DNA of 64,000 bases from Streptomyces sp. XD-27 (lineage in GTDB: Bacteria; Actinomycetota; Actinomycetes; Streptomycetales; Streptomycetaceae), in assembly GCF_030553055.1 (NCBI RefSeq), contig NZ_CP130713.1, positions 7,440,001-7,504,000 of the forward strand. Reading direction: 5' to 3'. The notes under the pieces are model-generated. The model was not told the DNA's origin, did not search any database, and was given only the letters and a program-made list of their open reading frames with translations. Below, one piece after another: positions 49,656 through 59,228 of the stretch (the stretch's first letter is position 1; each line of letters opens with the position of its first letter). The position numbers and the translations under genes are program-made.

Positions 49656-52255
49656 TCACTCGGGCTGTGCGATCGCCTCCACAGCCGGGGGCCGCAGTGC
49701 GAGCCGGGTCGGCAACATCACGGCGGGCCAGGCGATCGCCGCGGCCGCGCTCACGATGCCGAGGTACATCAGGGGCGGGATGGAGGGGAACACCGAGTGG
49801 CGTATCGCATAGCTCATCCCGATCAGCGACGGAAGCGCGGCGATCGTGCCGACAACGACCGCGCAGAGCACGATGATGCCCGCCTCCTTGCGCATCATCG
49901 ACCGGACCTGGCTGGTGCGAGTGCCGACGAGGCGCAGCAGGGCGAACTCGCGTCGCCGTGAGATCGTCGCCATGACCAGCGTATTGACGACGGCGATGGC
50001 GAGATAGCCGAGCAGGACGGCGTTGAACGCGAGGCTCATCCCGCTGTCGCTCGCGTCATCGGTCGGCGCGGCGGTGACCGCCCCGGCGTCGCGCACGCTC
50101 ACCGTCGGGTACGCCTTGAGCGCCGCGCTCAGATCCGCCTCCCGGTCGGAGTTCACCATCAGCCACTCGTCGAGGTGGTCGGTGGTGTGCTCGAGGACCA
50201 CGTCATGGGGCAGCGTGACGTCGCCGAAGCCGAGCCCGTTCTCGTAGACCGCGACCACCTTGGCCTTCTTGACGGTGCCGTCGCCGAGGTGGACGTCGAC
50301 GCGGTCGCCCACGTCGACACCGACCGTGCCGGCGACAAGGCGGCTGAGCGCGACGGTGGACCCGGTGAGATCGCTCAGGTCGCCGCGCCGCACGTCCAGG
50401 TTCATGGTGTCCGGTACGGCCGCGGGGTCGACGCCCTGCGCCGTGGAGACCCGGTACTGGGTGCTGTCGCCATCAGGCCAGGTGAGGATCGTCGAGGTCC
50501 GGGCGATCGGGCCGACCGCGCGGACGCCGGGGACTTTTCGGAGCTCCTCGGCCAGGCCGGGTGAGATGCCCGCGCTGTCGGAGGTCACCACGTGGTCGGC
50601 GATCACGCCGTCGGCGGCCTGGTCATGCGCGGTCGCGGCGAGCGTCGTCCCGCTGAAGAGCTGAGCGGACGCCATGGTCACGCCCATGATCAGCGGGGTC
50701 GTGGCGGCGCTGAGCCGACGGGCCCTCGCCCGGGAGTTGGCGATGGCGAGGAATCGGGTGACGTCACCCGGGCGACGGCTGAGTAGCCTCGCGACACCGC
50801 CGAACAACTTCGGTCCGAGCAGGCCGACAGCGATCACCATGACCAGGGCGGAGCTGGCGGCGCCATCGATGGCCGACTCACCGGGCAGCACGATCGGCAG
50901 CACGATCGCGACAGCCAGGCCCGCGGGCACGAGCAGCACACCGAGCGAGAGCCGGAACCAGCCGAGCTTCTTCGGTTCCACGGCCACGTCGCCGAGCGCC
51001 TCGACGGCACTGACCTTCGCGGCGCGCCGGGCAGCGAGCCAGCCGCCGACCCGGGCTGCGAGGACGCAGATCAGCAGGGCGCACAACACGGGCAGCGGCG
51101 TGATCACCAGCGAGAATCCGGACGGCAGCGCGCCGGCAGCCGTGAACACGGTGTGCAGCAGCATGGCGAGCAGGACGCCGGGATGGCGCCGAGCACAGCG
51201 CCGATCCCGCCGACGAGCACGGCCTCGCCGCCGATCATGCGCAGCACCTGCTTGGGGGTGGCACCGACGGCCCGCAACAGGGCCAACTCGCGGCGGCGCT
51301 GCTGCACCGACAGGGCCAGCGTGCCGGAGACCACGATGATCACGAGCAGGCCCATGGTGGCGCCGAACGCGGTGGCCGCCTCGATGACGACCGCCCGCCT
51401 CTGCCCGACGTCGAGCGTCTCGACGTCGCTGCGGTCGTCACCGGTGTACGTGACCACGCCGGGCACGGCCTTCTTGATCCGGTCGGCGAGGTCGCCCGCG
51501 TCGGTCCCCTTCGAGGCCAGCACACCGATCGCGTCGACCCTGCCGGACGTGCCGTAGAGCCGCGCCGCATGGTCGTCGGTGAAGAAGACCGCGGACTGCC
51601 GGTCGAACGAGGCACCGGGCTCGGCGACGCCGCTGACCCGGTATGACGCCGGTTTCGACCCGGTCACCAGCGTGACCGTGTCTCCTCGGTCAACCCCGGC
51701 CCGCCGGGCGAGGTCGCTGTCGAGTACGACGTCGTCGGCCGCTCGTGGCTGGGTGCCCGAGCGCAGCGTGAACGGCGCCAGCACCGAGGCGGACCAGCCG
51801 TGCCCGTACACGGGCGGGCCGTTGAGGACGGAGTCCTTCTTGAGGACGGTCATACGGACGCTGACGTCCCCGACCGCGGACTCGACGCCCTTGACCGCAT
51901 CGACCTTCGCGACCGTGTCGGCGGGCAGCCTGACCCGCTCGGAGAACCGCGGGTCCGCATCGCCGTCGACTGGCATGGCCTGGTTACCGCCGACGACCAC
52001 GGCCGCCCGGTGGTACCGCTCGGCGGGGACTCCCGACCTGATACCTGTCTCCAGCAACACACCGCAGGCGGTGATCACGGCGGTGCCGACCGCGACGGCG
52101 ATCAGCACCGCCGCGAAGCCGCCCTTGCGGCCGCGAATCGTGCTCCAGGCCAGCGAAAGGTTCTGGCGCGAGAGCGTGCGGACCTTCTTCTTGGCCTTCT
52201 TGGCCTTCTTGGCCGCCAGCGGATCCGCCGCCTTGGCCCCGCTCTTGCGGCTCAC
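49656..52255 (-). CDS. ABC exporter permease, FtsX/MacB-like, two FtsX domains
   Basis: About 866 residues if one missing base at about 51178-51182 (between GAVLGAIP and GVLLAMLLHTVF) is restored; the frame then closes. The cytoplasmic Lys-rich N-terminus (KKAKKAKKKVRTLSRQ) is followed by a first TM helix (GGFAAVLIAVAVGTAVITAC), a large extracytoplasmic domain, three TM helices ending in GGIGAVLGAIPG, then a second copy (MAATLISRRREFALLRLVG-type segment near 49950, last TM LIGMSYAIRHSVF region). The architecture matches DUF214-type exporters of actinomycete antibiotic clusters. It overlaps the ATPase gene (GTGA). Likely exports the cluster product or confers self-resistance. Confidence 0.88.
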
Positions 52256-52986
52256 CACTCACCCAGCCTGGTCATCCGGTCGGCCACCTTCTCCGGCGTC
52301 GGCCCGATGAGCTCGCCGGCCAGCCGGCCGTCGGCCAGGAAGGTCACCGAGTCCGCGTGCGAGGCGGCGACCGGGTCGTGGGTCACCATCACCACGGTCT
52401 GGCCGGTCCGGTCGACGACCTCCCGCAGCAGTTGCAGGACCTGCTTGCTGGTACGTGTGTCGAGCGCGCCCGTCGGCTCGTCGGCGAAGATCACGTCGGG
52501 TCCCGTGATGAGGGCGCGGGCGATCGCCACGCGCTGCCGCTGACCGCCGGAGAGCTGCCCGGGGTAGCGGTCACCCATGTCGTCGAGCCCGACGTTCGCC
52601 AGCTCGGCGCGCACCCGGTCGGTGGGTACCGGGGCGCCGGCCAGCCGGAACGACAGGCCCACGTTGTCGGCGGTGGTGAGCGAGTCGAGCAGGTTGTACG
52701 CCTGAAAGACGAACCCGACCCGTTCCCGGCGGAGCTCGGTGAGCTGCTCCTCGTTCAGGCCGGCCAGGCGGGTGTCGCCGAGGGTCACGCCACCCTTCGT
52801 GGGTTTGTCGAGACCCGCCGAGCAGTGCAGGAACGTGCTCTTACCCGATCCGGAGGGGCCCATGATAGCGATGAATGTCCCGCGCGGCACGCCCATCGTC
52901 ACGTCATTCAAGGCTGTGACCGCGTTGCGACCGGAACCGTAGATTTTCGTCACGGATTCCAATAAGAGAGCATACCTGTCAGTCAC
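52252..52986 (-). CDS. ABC exporter ATPase (MacB/LolD-like)
   Basis: 244 residues from the GTG at 52986 (AAAGGG 7 bases upstream; longer frames lack a site). All ABC motifs are intact: Walker A GPSGSGKSTFLHC, Q-loop VFQAYNLL, signature LSGGQRQRVAIARAL, Walker B DVIFADEPTGALD and H-loop VMVTHD. Partner of the FtsX-like permease downstream. First gene of a minus-strand unit divergent from the methyltransferase operon. Confidence 0.95.
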   Translation of the reverse strand: MTDRYALLLESVTKIYGSGRNAVTALNDVTMGVPRGTFIAIMGPSGSGKSTFLHCSAGLDKPTKGGVTLGDTRLAGLNEEQLTELRRERVGFVFQAYNLLDSLTTADNVGLSFRLAGAPVPTDRVRAELANVGLDDMGDRYPGQLSGGQRQRVAIARALITGPDVIFADEPTGALDTRTSKQVLQLLREVVDRTGQTVVMVTHDPVAASHADSVTFLADGRLAGELIGPTPEKVADRMTRLGEW

Positions 52987-53573
52987 TGCACACCCTTTCC
53001 CTATTTTGCCGGAACGGTATCGTTCGACGCCCCTTAGGAACAACCCGGATCCGACGGAAAAGCGATTTTGAGCCGCACCTCGAAGGCTCGCAAATACGGC
53101 CCCCACCTGCGCTCTTCTCTTTCGGCCCGGGCTTCCCCGACCGGCCGCCCGGCTGGATCTTGTCGTCCACCGCGCGGCTCTTCACCGGTCATGGTCAGGC
53201 GGGCCGCAGGCCTGGTGACAGCGCCGCCGACGGGGCCAGCCGGGCCGGTGGGGCGCGCGTGTCCGCTCATCCGCCCCGCCGCGCCGATGACCAGCGGTGG
53301 CCGTAGCCGTCCTCTCACCGGCCTCCCTCAGCCGGATCGCGAGCCACGGCCGGAGCACGAGGCCCGGAAAGCGGTTCCGAACTGGAAATTTCACTCTGCG
53401 GTCAACAAGATGGCCGATCCGTCACGCACACCGAAATACTTCTCGACGACCCGGGGGATTCCTTACCTTCGGGTAATGGGCGCATCGCGCCCGGAGATCT
53501 CGGCGGCCGCGTCGAAAATTCGCCGCGCCGATAATGCTTGACAATTCCCTTGCATCGATGGGCAGCGAGAACA
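52987..53573. promoter_or_regulatory. 587-bp divergent intergenic region of the cluster
   Basis: Separates the exporter operon (minus) from the precursor-supply operon (plus). No gene is supported; frames through it lack start signals and family patterns. It is the only long AT-richer gap inside the cluster (for example 53390-53580), so both operon promoters and any pathway-regulator sites are expected here. A TTGACA occurs near 53537 but without a convincing -10. Confidence 0.45.
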
Positions 53574-54590
53574 ATGATCCCTGCGAATCTGGAACGCGCC
53601 GTCTACGGAATGTATGCCACCCACGCTCTGCGCGTCGCGGACCGGCACGGCGTCTTTGGGCACCTGACACGGCACAGCGGCGACAGCGCCGAGAAGATCG
53701 CGGCCGCCCTGGCCGCCGACGAGGACACCCTCGAGCGGCTCCTGCTGGTGCTGTCCTCCTTCGGCGTCCTCGACGCGGAAGGCGGGCGTTACGCGCTCGC
53801 GGCCGGCGTGCGGCCTTACATCGACCGCGACGACCCCCGCTACCTGATGGGATTCGTCGAGCACCTGATCGGCGACACTGCCGATCAGTTCGGACGGCTG
53901 AGCGGCTACCTGCACGCGGGCAAGGCTGAGACCGACCGGGACGCACCGGCTCCGTTCGACGCCTTGTACCGCGACGAGGAGTCGGTAGGCCGCTTCCTGA
54001 ACGCGATGTGGAGCCTCAGCCACCACGTCTCGCACGAGCTCGCCGCCCTGGCCGACCTGAGCGACTGCCGGCAGCTGATCGACGTGGGCGGAGCGAGCGG
54101 GCCCTTCTCGGTGGCCGCCCTGCACGCCTTTCCGCAGCTGCGCTCGACCGTGTTCGACCTTCCCCAGGTCGGTCCGTACCTGGCCGCGCGGGCCACGGAG
54201 CACAAGCTCGGCGACCGGCTGGACTTCGCGGCTGGTGACTTCTTCCGCGCCCCGCTGCCGGCCGGCGACTGCTTCGCCTTCGGCTACATCCTGTCCGACT
54301 GGGACGACGAGACCTGCGCGGCGCTGCTGCGCAAGGCGTACGAGGCGTGCCTCCCCGGCGGCCGAATCCTGATCATGGAGCGGCTCTTCGACGACGACCG
54401 CGGCGGCCCGCTCGCCACGGCCGTCATGAACCTCTCCATGCACTTCGAGACCCGGGGCCGGCACCGAACGGCGGCCGAGTACCTGGACCTGCTGCGTCAT
54501 GCCGGCTTCGCGGACGGCACGGTCCGGCGCTCCAGCGGTGACAAACACCTGATCATCGGTTGGCGCGCCGAGAGCGAGTCCGAGCGGTGA
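53574..54590 (+). CDS. SAM-dependent methyltransferase of the O-methyltransferase fold, likely a C-methyltransferase
   Basis: 338 residues from the ATG at 53574. An N-terminal winged dimerisation domain (YGMYATHALRVADRHGVFGH, TLERLLLVLSSFGVLDAEGG) is followed by a Rossmann SAM domain: LIDVGGASGPFSVAALHAFP, VFDLPQVG, GDFFRAPLPAGDCFAFGYIL and PGGRILIMERL. At the position where true O-methyltransferases have the catalytic His (L-H-D-W-D) this protein has L-S-D-W-D. Relatives that beta-methylate aromatic 2-oxo acids in beta-methyltryptophan pathways have this fold. First gene of the plus-strand operon and coupled (GTGA) to the dioxygenase-like gene. Predicted role: beta-methylation of an aromatic precursor; inference only. 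Confidence 0.8.
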   Translation: MIPANLERAVYGMYATHALRVADRHGVFGHLTRHSGDSAEKIAAALAADEDTLERLLLVLSSFGVLDAEGGRYALAAGVRPYIDRDDPRYLMGFVEHLIGDTADQFGRLSGYLHAGKAETDRDAPAPFDALYRDEESVGRFLNAMWSLSHHVSHELAALADLSDCRQLIDVGGASGPFSVAALHAFPQLRSTVFDLPQVGPYLAARATEHKLGDRLDFAAGDFFRAPLPAGDCFAFGYILSDWDDETCAALLRKAYEACLPGGRILIMERLFDDDRGGPLATAVMNLSMHFETRGRHRTAAEYLDLLRHAGFADGTVRRSSGDKHLIIGWRAESESER

Positions 54591-55762
54591 TCGCCGTACG
54601 AGCCGTCATCCCGACCCGCTCGCGGGAACTGCCCGCGGCCTGCGCCGAGCTGGCCACCAGACTGCACGCGACGCCCCTCACCGAGCTGCCCGAGGACGAG
54701 ATCCTCCGGCTGTCCGAGCGCTACGACGCGGCCGTGGCCGGGCCGGACACCGACGAGAACGAGATCCTGCGGCTACTGACCCGGCCGTTCAGCCGGCACC
54801 TCGACATACCCGAGTACTACCGCTACACCGGGCTGCACGTGGTCGGCTGGTACCTCGCCCGGCGGGAGGACTCGTACGAGGCGAGCCTGCTGCTTCTGCA
54901 CGCGCTCGTGACCGACCTGATCGCGCTGGAGGAGCGCGAGGCCGGGCTGCACGAGACCACGGTCGAGGAGGGCGCGGAACGCGTGCGCCGTCTGAAGGCC
55001 GTGCTCGACCACCTGGGCCGGTCCCCTGTCAGCCCGGACCGCACCATGGCGAGCGCCGAGCTGGTCCGGCTCGCCGGCCACGACGACGTGCTGGTCCGCG
55101 ACCTGCTGGTGGTCAACCGCTGTTCGGGATTCCGTCGGTCGGGCAAGCATGACGAGCACATCTTCATGCGCGCCGTGCAGGCCTGCGAGATCGGCTTCTT
55201 CCTCGTCCGCTGGACCGCGCGCCGCGCGACCGAGGCCATCGGCCGCGGCCGCGGCGAGTACGTCCTGCGGATGAGCCAGCTCACCTCGGCGGCCGAGCTG
55301 CTGAACGTCGTCTTCCACGCGCTGCGGACGCTGACCCCGGAGCTCTTCATGGGCTTCCGGGAAGCGACCGGGAGCGCCAGCGCGGTCCAGTCGCTCAATT
55401 ACCACCTGATGGAGCTGGTGATGTACGGCTACGACGAACGGAAGATCGAGACCTACGAGCGGTTCGCACACCTGGCCCCGATCAACGACCCGCTGTTTCG
55501 CGAGTTCACGTCTCTGCGGGACGCCGCGGCCGGCACCCGCGACGCCGACGTTCGCGAGGCATTCGCCGCGAGCGAAGCACCGCTGCACATCTGGCGCGGT
55601 CGGCACTACGGATTCGGCCGCCGCTATCTGCCGGAGATGACGGGATCCGGCGGCACCGAGGGCGCCGGTTATCTCAAACGCTTCGTCCGAAAAGCCGGAT
55701 TGGCTTCCGGCGACCGTACCGACGATGCCGAGCAATTGCTCACCCAGTTCGCCTTCTGCTGA
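54587..55762 (+). CDS. Tryptophan 2,3-dioxygenase-superfamily heme protein, divergent
   Basis: 391 residues from a GTG that overlaps the previous stop (GTGA). Helical TDO-type layout: KHDEHIFMRAVQACEIGFFL, LTSAAELLNVVFHALRTLTP, the substrate-carboxylate Arg and following loop in FMGFREATGSASAVQSLNYH, and near the C-terminus WRGRHYGFGRRYLPEMTGSG then GTEGAGYL, which corresponds to the proximal heme-His and GTGGS loop of TDO. At the distal position where TDO has THQ..ELW the sequence is AVQACEIGF, so the distal His is missing. Maremycin's MarE, a TDO homologue, oxygenates beta-methyltryptophan at C2 instead of cleaving the ring. A comparable tailoring step on a Trp-derived precursor is plausible here. 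Confidence 0.75.
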   Translation: MIAVRAVIPTRSRELPAACAELATRLHATPLTELPEDEILRLSERYDAAVAGPDTDENEILRLLTRPFSRHLDIPEYYRYTGLHVVGWYLARREDSYEASLLLLHALVTDLIALEEREAGLHETTVEEGAERVRRLKAVLDHLGRSPVSPDRTMASAELVRLAGHDDVLVRDLLVVNRCSGFRRSGKHDEHIFMRAVQACEIGFFLVRWTARRATEAIGRGRGEYVLRMSQLTSAAELLNVVFHALRTLTPELFMGFREATGSASAVQSLNYHLMELVMYGYDERKIETYERFAHLAPINDPLFREFTSLRDAAAGTRDADVREAFAASEAPLHIWRGRHYGFGRRYLPEMTGSGGTEGAGYLKRFVRKAGLASGDRTDDAEQLLTQFAFC

Positions 55763-55865
55763 CGGAGGTCACCCAATTCCTATCCCGGCGCCCGAGCGCC
55801 GGTGAGTCCCGGCATCCGCCGTGGCTCCAAGCACGCTTCGCCCGACACTCGCATGAGAGGTGCTT

Positions 55866-57020
55866 GTGAACAGAATTCTGCCGACGGTCTCCGCGGAGAA
55901 CCTGACCCAATTCGAGACCCTCGCCCTGGCCACCAGTTCGATGAATCTCGCCGACGGGCACGCCCGCCAGCAACTCACGGCCGCCCAGAGCAAAATAGTC
56001 GCCGAGTTGCCGAGCATGTGGGCCGAGGCCGCCATGCGCCCGGCGCCCGAGATCGAGCAGGAGGCCACCGAGTCGTTCTTCGGCATGCTCGGCCAGCACA
56101 GCCATCCGTTCGCCGCCGGACGGACGCTGAGCTGCTACTCCTCCTCGTTGGCCATGGAGATCCTCGCCCGCTCGCTGGTCACCACGTCCGACGCCGTGGC
56201 GCTGATCCACCCCACGTTCGACAACATCCCCGACATCCTGCGCGGGGTCGGCCTCCGGCTTGTGCCAGTCGAGGAGGAGCAGGCCCACGACGAGGACCTG
56301 CCGGCGGAGCTGCTCGAACAGGTCGGGTGCGTCTTCATCACCACGCCGAACAACCCCACCGGCCGGGTGATGAGCGAGGCCCGCCTGCGCAGGCTCGCCG
56401 AGCAGTGCGCCGAGTACGGCGTGGTGCTGGCCCTGGACACCTGCTTCCGGGGGTTCGACCCCGACGCGCAGTTCGACCACTACGCCGTGCTCGACGCGAG
56501 CGGCTGCCGCTGGGTAGTCATCGAGGACACCGGCAAGCTGTGGCCCACGCTCGAACTCAAGATCGGCTGGCTGGTCCCCTCGGCCAACGTGGACCTGCCG
56601 ATCGAGAAGATCCACTCGGACATCCTGCTCGGCACCTCGCCACTGATCCTGCTCATGGTGAAGCGGCTCGCCGACGACGGGGCGGATGGCGGCCTGGCCG
56701 AGCTGCAGCGCACGATCGCCGACCACCGGGCCCTCTTACGTGCCGAGTTCGCCGACGTGCCCGGCATCAGCTTCGTCGACGAGCACGCCCGGGTCAGCGT
56801 GGAGCGCCTGCACGTGGGCTCGCGTCTGGGAATGGACGTCTGGTCGGCGGTCCGCTCGCAGAACCTTTACGTCCTGCCGTGCCAGAAGTTCCACTGGGCG
56901 AGACCGCACGAGGGCGAGCGGATGCTGCGCCTGGCTCTGTCCCGGAACCCGTCCACCCTGCTCGCGGGCGCGCGGGTCCTGCGCTCGGCCTTGCTGGACG
57001 CGCCGGAGCTGCAGGGCTGA
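55866..57020 (+). CDS. mppP: MppP-type PLP-dependent L-arginine hydroxylase/oxidase (enduracididine pathway)
   Basis: 384 residues; the GTG at 55866 has GAGAGG (55855-55860) 5 bases upstream. The sequence is strikingly MppP-like throughout: AENLTQFETLALATSSMNLA, DGHARQQL, LSCYSSSLAMEILARSLV, HPTFDNIPDILRG, FITTPNNPTGRVMSEARLRR, LALDTCFRGFD, the PLP lysine K224 in VVIEDTGKLWPTLELKIGW, HSDILLGTSPLILLM and a C-terminal LPCQKFHWA. MppP uses O2 and PLP to convert L-Arg to 4-hydroxy-2-ketoarginine, the first step to L-enduracididine. TGATG coupling to the aminotransferase and the adjacent MppR-type gene complete the known three-enzyme route. Cytoplasmic. Confidence 0.95.
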   Translation: MNRILPTVSAENLTQFETLALATSSMNLADGHARQQLTAAQSKIVAELPSMWAEAAMRPAPEIEQEATESFFGMLGQHSHPFAAGRTLSCYSSSLAMEILARSLVTTSDAVALIHPTFDNIPDILRGVGLRLVPVEEEQAHDEDLPAELLEQVGCVFITTPNNPTGRVMSEARLRRLAEQCAEYGVVLALDTCFRGFDPDAQFDHYAVLDASGCRWVVIEDTGKLWPTLELKIGWLVPSANVDLPIEKIHSDILLGTSPLILLMVKRLADDGADGGLAELQRTIADHRALLRAEFADVPGISFVDEHARVSVERLHVGSRLGMDVWSAVRSQNLYVLPCQKFHWARPHEGERMLRLALSRNPSTLLAGARVLRSALLDAPELQG

Positions 57021-58197
57021 TGGTTCCACCGGACACGGCGGTCTCCTCGCTCCCGCACGCTCGATGGTGGCGTGCGGGAGTGGTGCAGGCCGTCTCCCCG
57101 CCCCGCGTCATCGACCTGGGCCCCGGCTACCTGGAGCCGAGCCTGCTGCCGGTCAACGAGGTGCTTCCGCTCTACGCGGAGGCCCTTACCGAGTTCGGCC
57201 CCGCGGCGCTCAGTTACGGCGCCAACGCCGGAGCCGAGCCACTGCGCGCCTCGCTCGCCGCCCGGCACGGCTGCACGGCCGAGGAGATCATGGTCACCGC
57301 CGGTACCTCGCAGGCGCTGACCTTGTTGTGCACCGTGCTGGGCCGGCCCGGCCAGCCCGTCGTGGTCGAGCGCACGTGTTACGACCTGGGCCGAAGCATC
57401 ATGACCGACCACGGTCTGCGCCTGCGTGAGGTGGACGCCGACGGTGAGGGCGTACGGCCACAGGCCCTGGACCGTGCCTTGTCCCACGGCCACAACGTGG
57501 CGTTCGTCTACCTGACGCCGACCTTCCACAACCCGACCGGCACAGTCGCGGGTGAAGCCCGCCGCCGGGAGCTGCTCTCCGTCGCCACCCGGCACGGCGT
57601 GCCGATCGTGGAGGACGACGCATACGCGGAATTGAGCCTGGACCGCACCGCCCCGCCACCCTCGCTCGCCGCGCTGGCCCGACGGCGGGGGTGATCCGGC
57701 TCGGGTCGTTCGCCAAGACACTCGGACCGGGCCTGCGGCTGGGCTGGCTGGAGGCCGAACCGGACCTGATCAAGACGCTGACCCGCCGCGGACAACTGGT
57801 CAGCGGCGGAGCGCTCAACCACCTGACCTCGCTGGCCGTGGCCATGCTGATGGGGGACGGCCGCTACGACCGGCGCCTGTCGTGGCTGCTTGACCAACTC
57901 CGGCTGCGGCGCGAGACGCTCGTAGCCGCCCTGCGGGCCGGCCTGGGCGAGTCGGTGACCGTCAAGCGTCCGGCCGGCGGCTTCTTCGTCTGGCTGACCT
58001 TCGACCCGCGGCGCAGCGAAGCGTCGTTGCTCGCCGCGGCCGGCCGGGCAGGCGTCGCGGTGGCAGCGGGCTCCCGCTTCGGCAGCGCGGCCGGCACTCA
58101 CCTGCGGCTCGCGTACAGCCTCAACCCGCCCGACCGTCTGGCGGAGGCGGCCGCGCGGCTCGCCACCGCCTGGAGAAATGAGGAAACCCTTCGATGA
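57020..58197 (+). CDS. mppQ: MppQ-type PLP aminotransferase (enduracididine pathway)
   Basis: 392 residues when one missing base is restored in the G5 run at about 57688-57692 (ALARRRG / VIRLGSFAK); otherwise it stops at 57694. Fold-type I aminotransferase of the MocR/class I kind: ALSYGANAGAEPLRASLAAR, VTAGTSQALTLLCTVLGRPG, FVYLTPTFHNPTGTVAGEAR, VPIVEDDAYAELSL, PLP lysine in LGSFAKTLGPGLRLGW and RPAGGFFVWLTF. MppQ is expected to transaminate 2-ketoenduracididine to L-enduracididine. ATG overlaps the mppP stop; the stop overlaps the next ATG (ATGA). Confidence 0.88.
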
Positions 58198-58991
58198 CTA
58201 GTTCCGTCGTCAGCAGCCTGCGCGGCTACAGCCTTCCGCTCTCCCCGTCCGGTACCTCGGCCACGCTGACTCCTCCGCCGTGGAACTTCTCCGGCGAGGT
58301 CGTCATGGTCGATTACCACGTGGATCCGGCGGCGGCGGCGCGGTTCCTCCCGCCCGAGCTCGACCCCGGCACCGATCCGGGGCAGGCCGCCGCGGTCTTC
58401 GCGCACTGGCAGTGGTGCTCGGAGCCGGGCACCGAGCTGGCCGATCCGGGTGCCAGCCAGTTCAGCGAGTTCCTGATCCTGCTCGGTTGCGAGTACCGCG
58501 GCCGCCGCCTGGCCCGGTGCCCGTACGCCTGGGTCGACCAGCCCGTGCCGCTGCTGCGCGGCTGGGTGCAGGGAATGCCGAAGCAGTTCGGCGAAGTGCA
58601 TCAGACCCGGCCGATGCGCGTCGGCAAGGCGGGGCCCCTGGGATCCGCCGCGGGCACGTACCACGGCACCGCCGCGACAGGCGGCCGCCGGATCGCCCAC
58701 GCCTCGGTGAGCGTGACCGCCCCGGCCGCCGAACCGCCGGCGTTGCACACTGTGCCGCTGGTGCACAGCCGGGTCCAGCCACCCTGGCTCGCCGGTGAGC
58801 AGCCGCCCGTCGGGCTGGTGACCTCGACCGTCACGGGGGTCGAGTTCTCCGAGGTGTGGTCGGGTGACGCGAACCTCGAGATGTTCGATGTGCTCGACGC
58901 GGACTTCGCCTCGCTGCGGCCGGTCTCGGTCGGGCGCGGCCACGTCTTCGGATACGCCGAGACGCTCGTCTCCGGCCAGGCACTCGCCTGA
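58194..58991 (+). CDS. mppR: MppR-type acetoacetate-decarboxylase-fold cyclase (enduracididine pathway)
   Basis: 265 residues, ATG overlapping the upstream stop. Acetoacetate-decarboxylase superfamily marks: WNFSGEVVMVDYHVDPAAAA, RFLPPELDPG, SEFLILLGCEYRGR and the Schiff-base lysine K130 in GWVQGMPKQFGEVHQTR. MppR uses this fold to dehydrate and cyclise 4-hydroxy-2-ketoarginine to the cyclic guanidine of 2-ketoenduracididine. The order P-Q-R in one coupled block is the same gene set as in mannopeptimycin and enduracidin producers. Confidence 0.9.
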   Translation: MTSSVVSSLRGYSLPLSPSGTSATLTPPPWNFSGEVVMVDYHVDPAAAARFLPPELDPGTDPGQAAAVFAHWQWCSEPGTELADPGASQFSEFLILLGCEYRGRRLARCPYAWVDQPVPLLRGWVQGMPKQFGEVHQTRPMRVGKAGPLGSAAGTYHGTAATGGRRIAHASVSVTAPAAEPPALHTVPLVHSRVQPPWLAGEQPPVGLVTSTVTGVEFSEVWSGDANLEMFDVLDADFASLRPVSVGRGHVFGYAETLVSGQALA

Positions 58992-59012
58992 AACTCATCC
59001 CCGAAGGAGCAG

Positions 59013-59228
59013 ATGATGGCAAATCCGTTCGACGACCCTGACGCGACCTTCAAGGTGCTGATCAACGACGAAGGTCAGCATTCGCTCTGGCCCGCCTTCG
59101 CCGCCGTTCCCGAGGGGTGGTCGGTCTCACTGGCCGACACGGACCGCGGGACCTGCCTCGCGTACGTCGAGCAGCACTGGACCGACATGCGCCCGAAGAG
59201 CCTGGCCGACCGCATGGCCACACGCTGA
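59013..59228 (+). CDS. mbtH: MbtH-like protein
   Basis: 71 residues, ATG at 59013 with GAAGGAG just upstream. The full MbtH pattern is present: NPFDDPDATFKVLINDEGQH, SLWPAFAAVPEGW and an EQHWTDMRPKSLA end. MbtH proteins bind and activate adenylation domains, so one or more A domains of the two NRPS proteins probably need it. TGATG overlap with the hydrolase gene. Confidence 0.96.
   Translation: MMANPFDDPDATFKVLINDEGQHSLWPAFAAVPEGWSVSLADTDRGTCLAYVEQHWTDMRPKSLADRMATR

Noticed and set aside
53107..53541. Small genes in the intergenic region before the methyltransferase
   Set aside because: Frames on both strands lack ribosome sites and family similarity; better read as promoter DNA.
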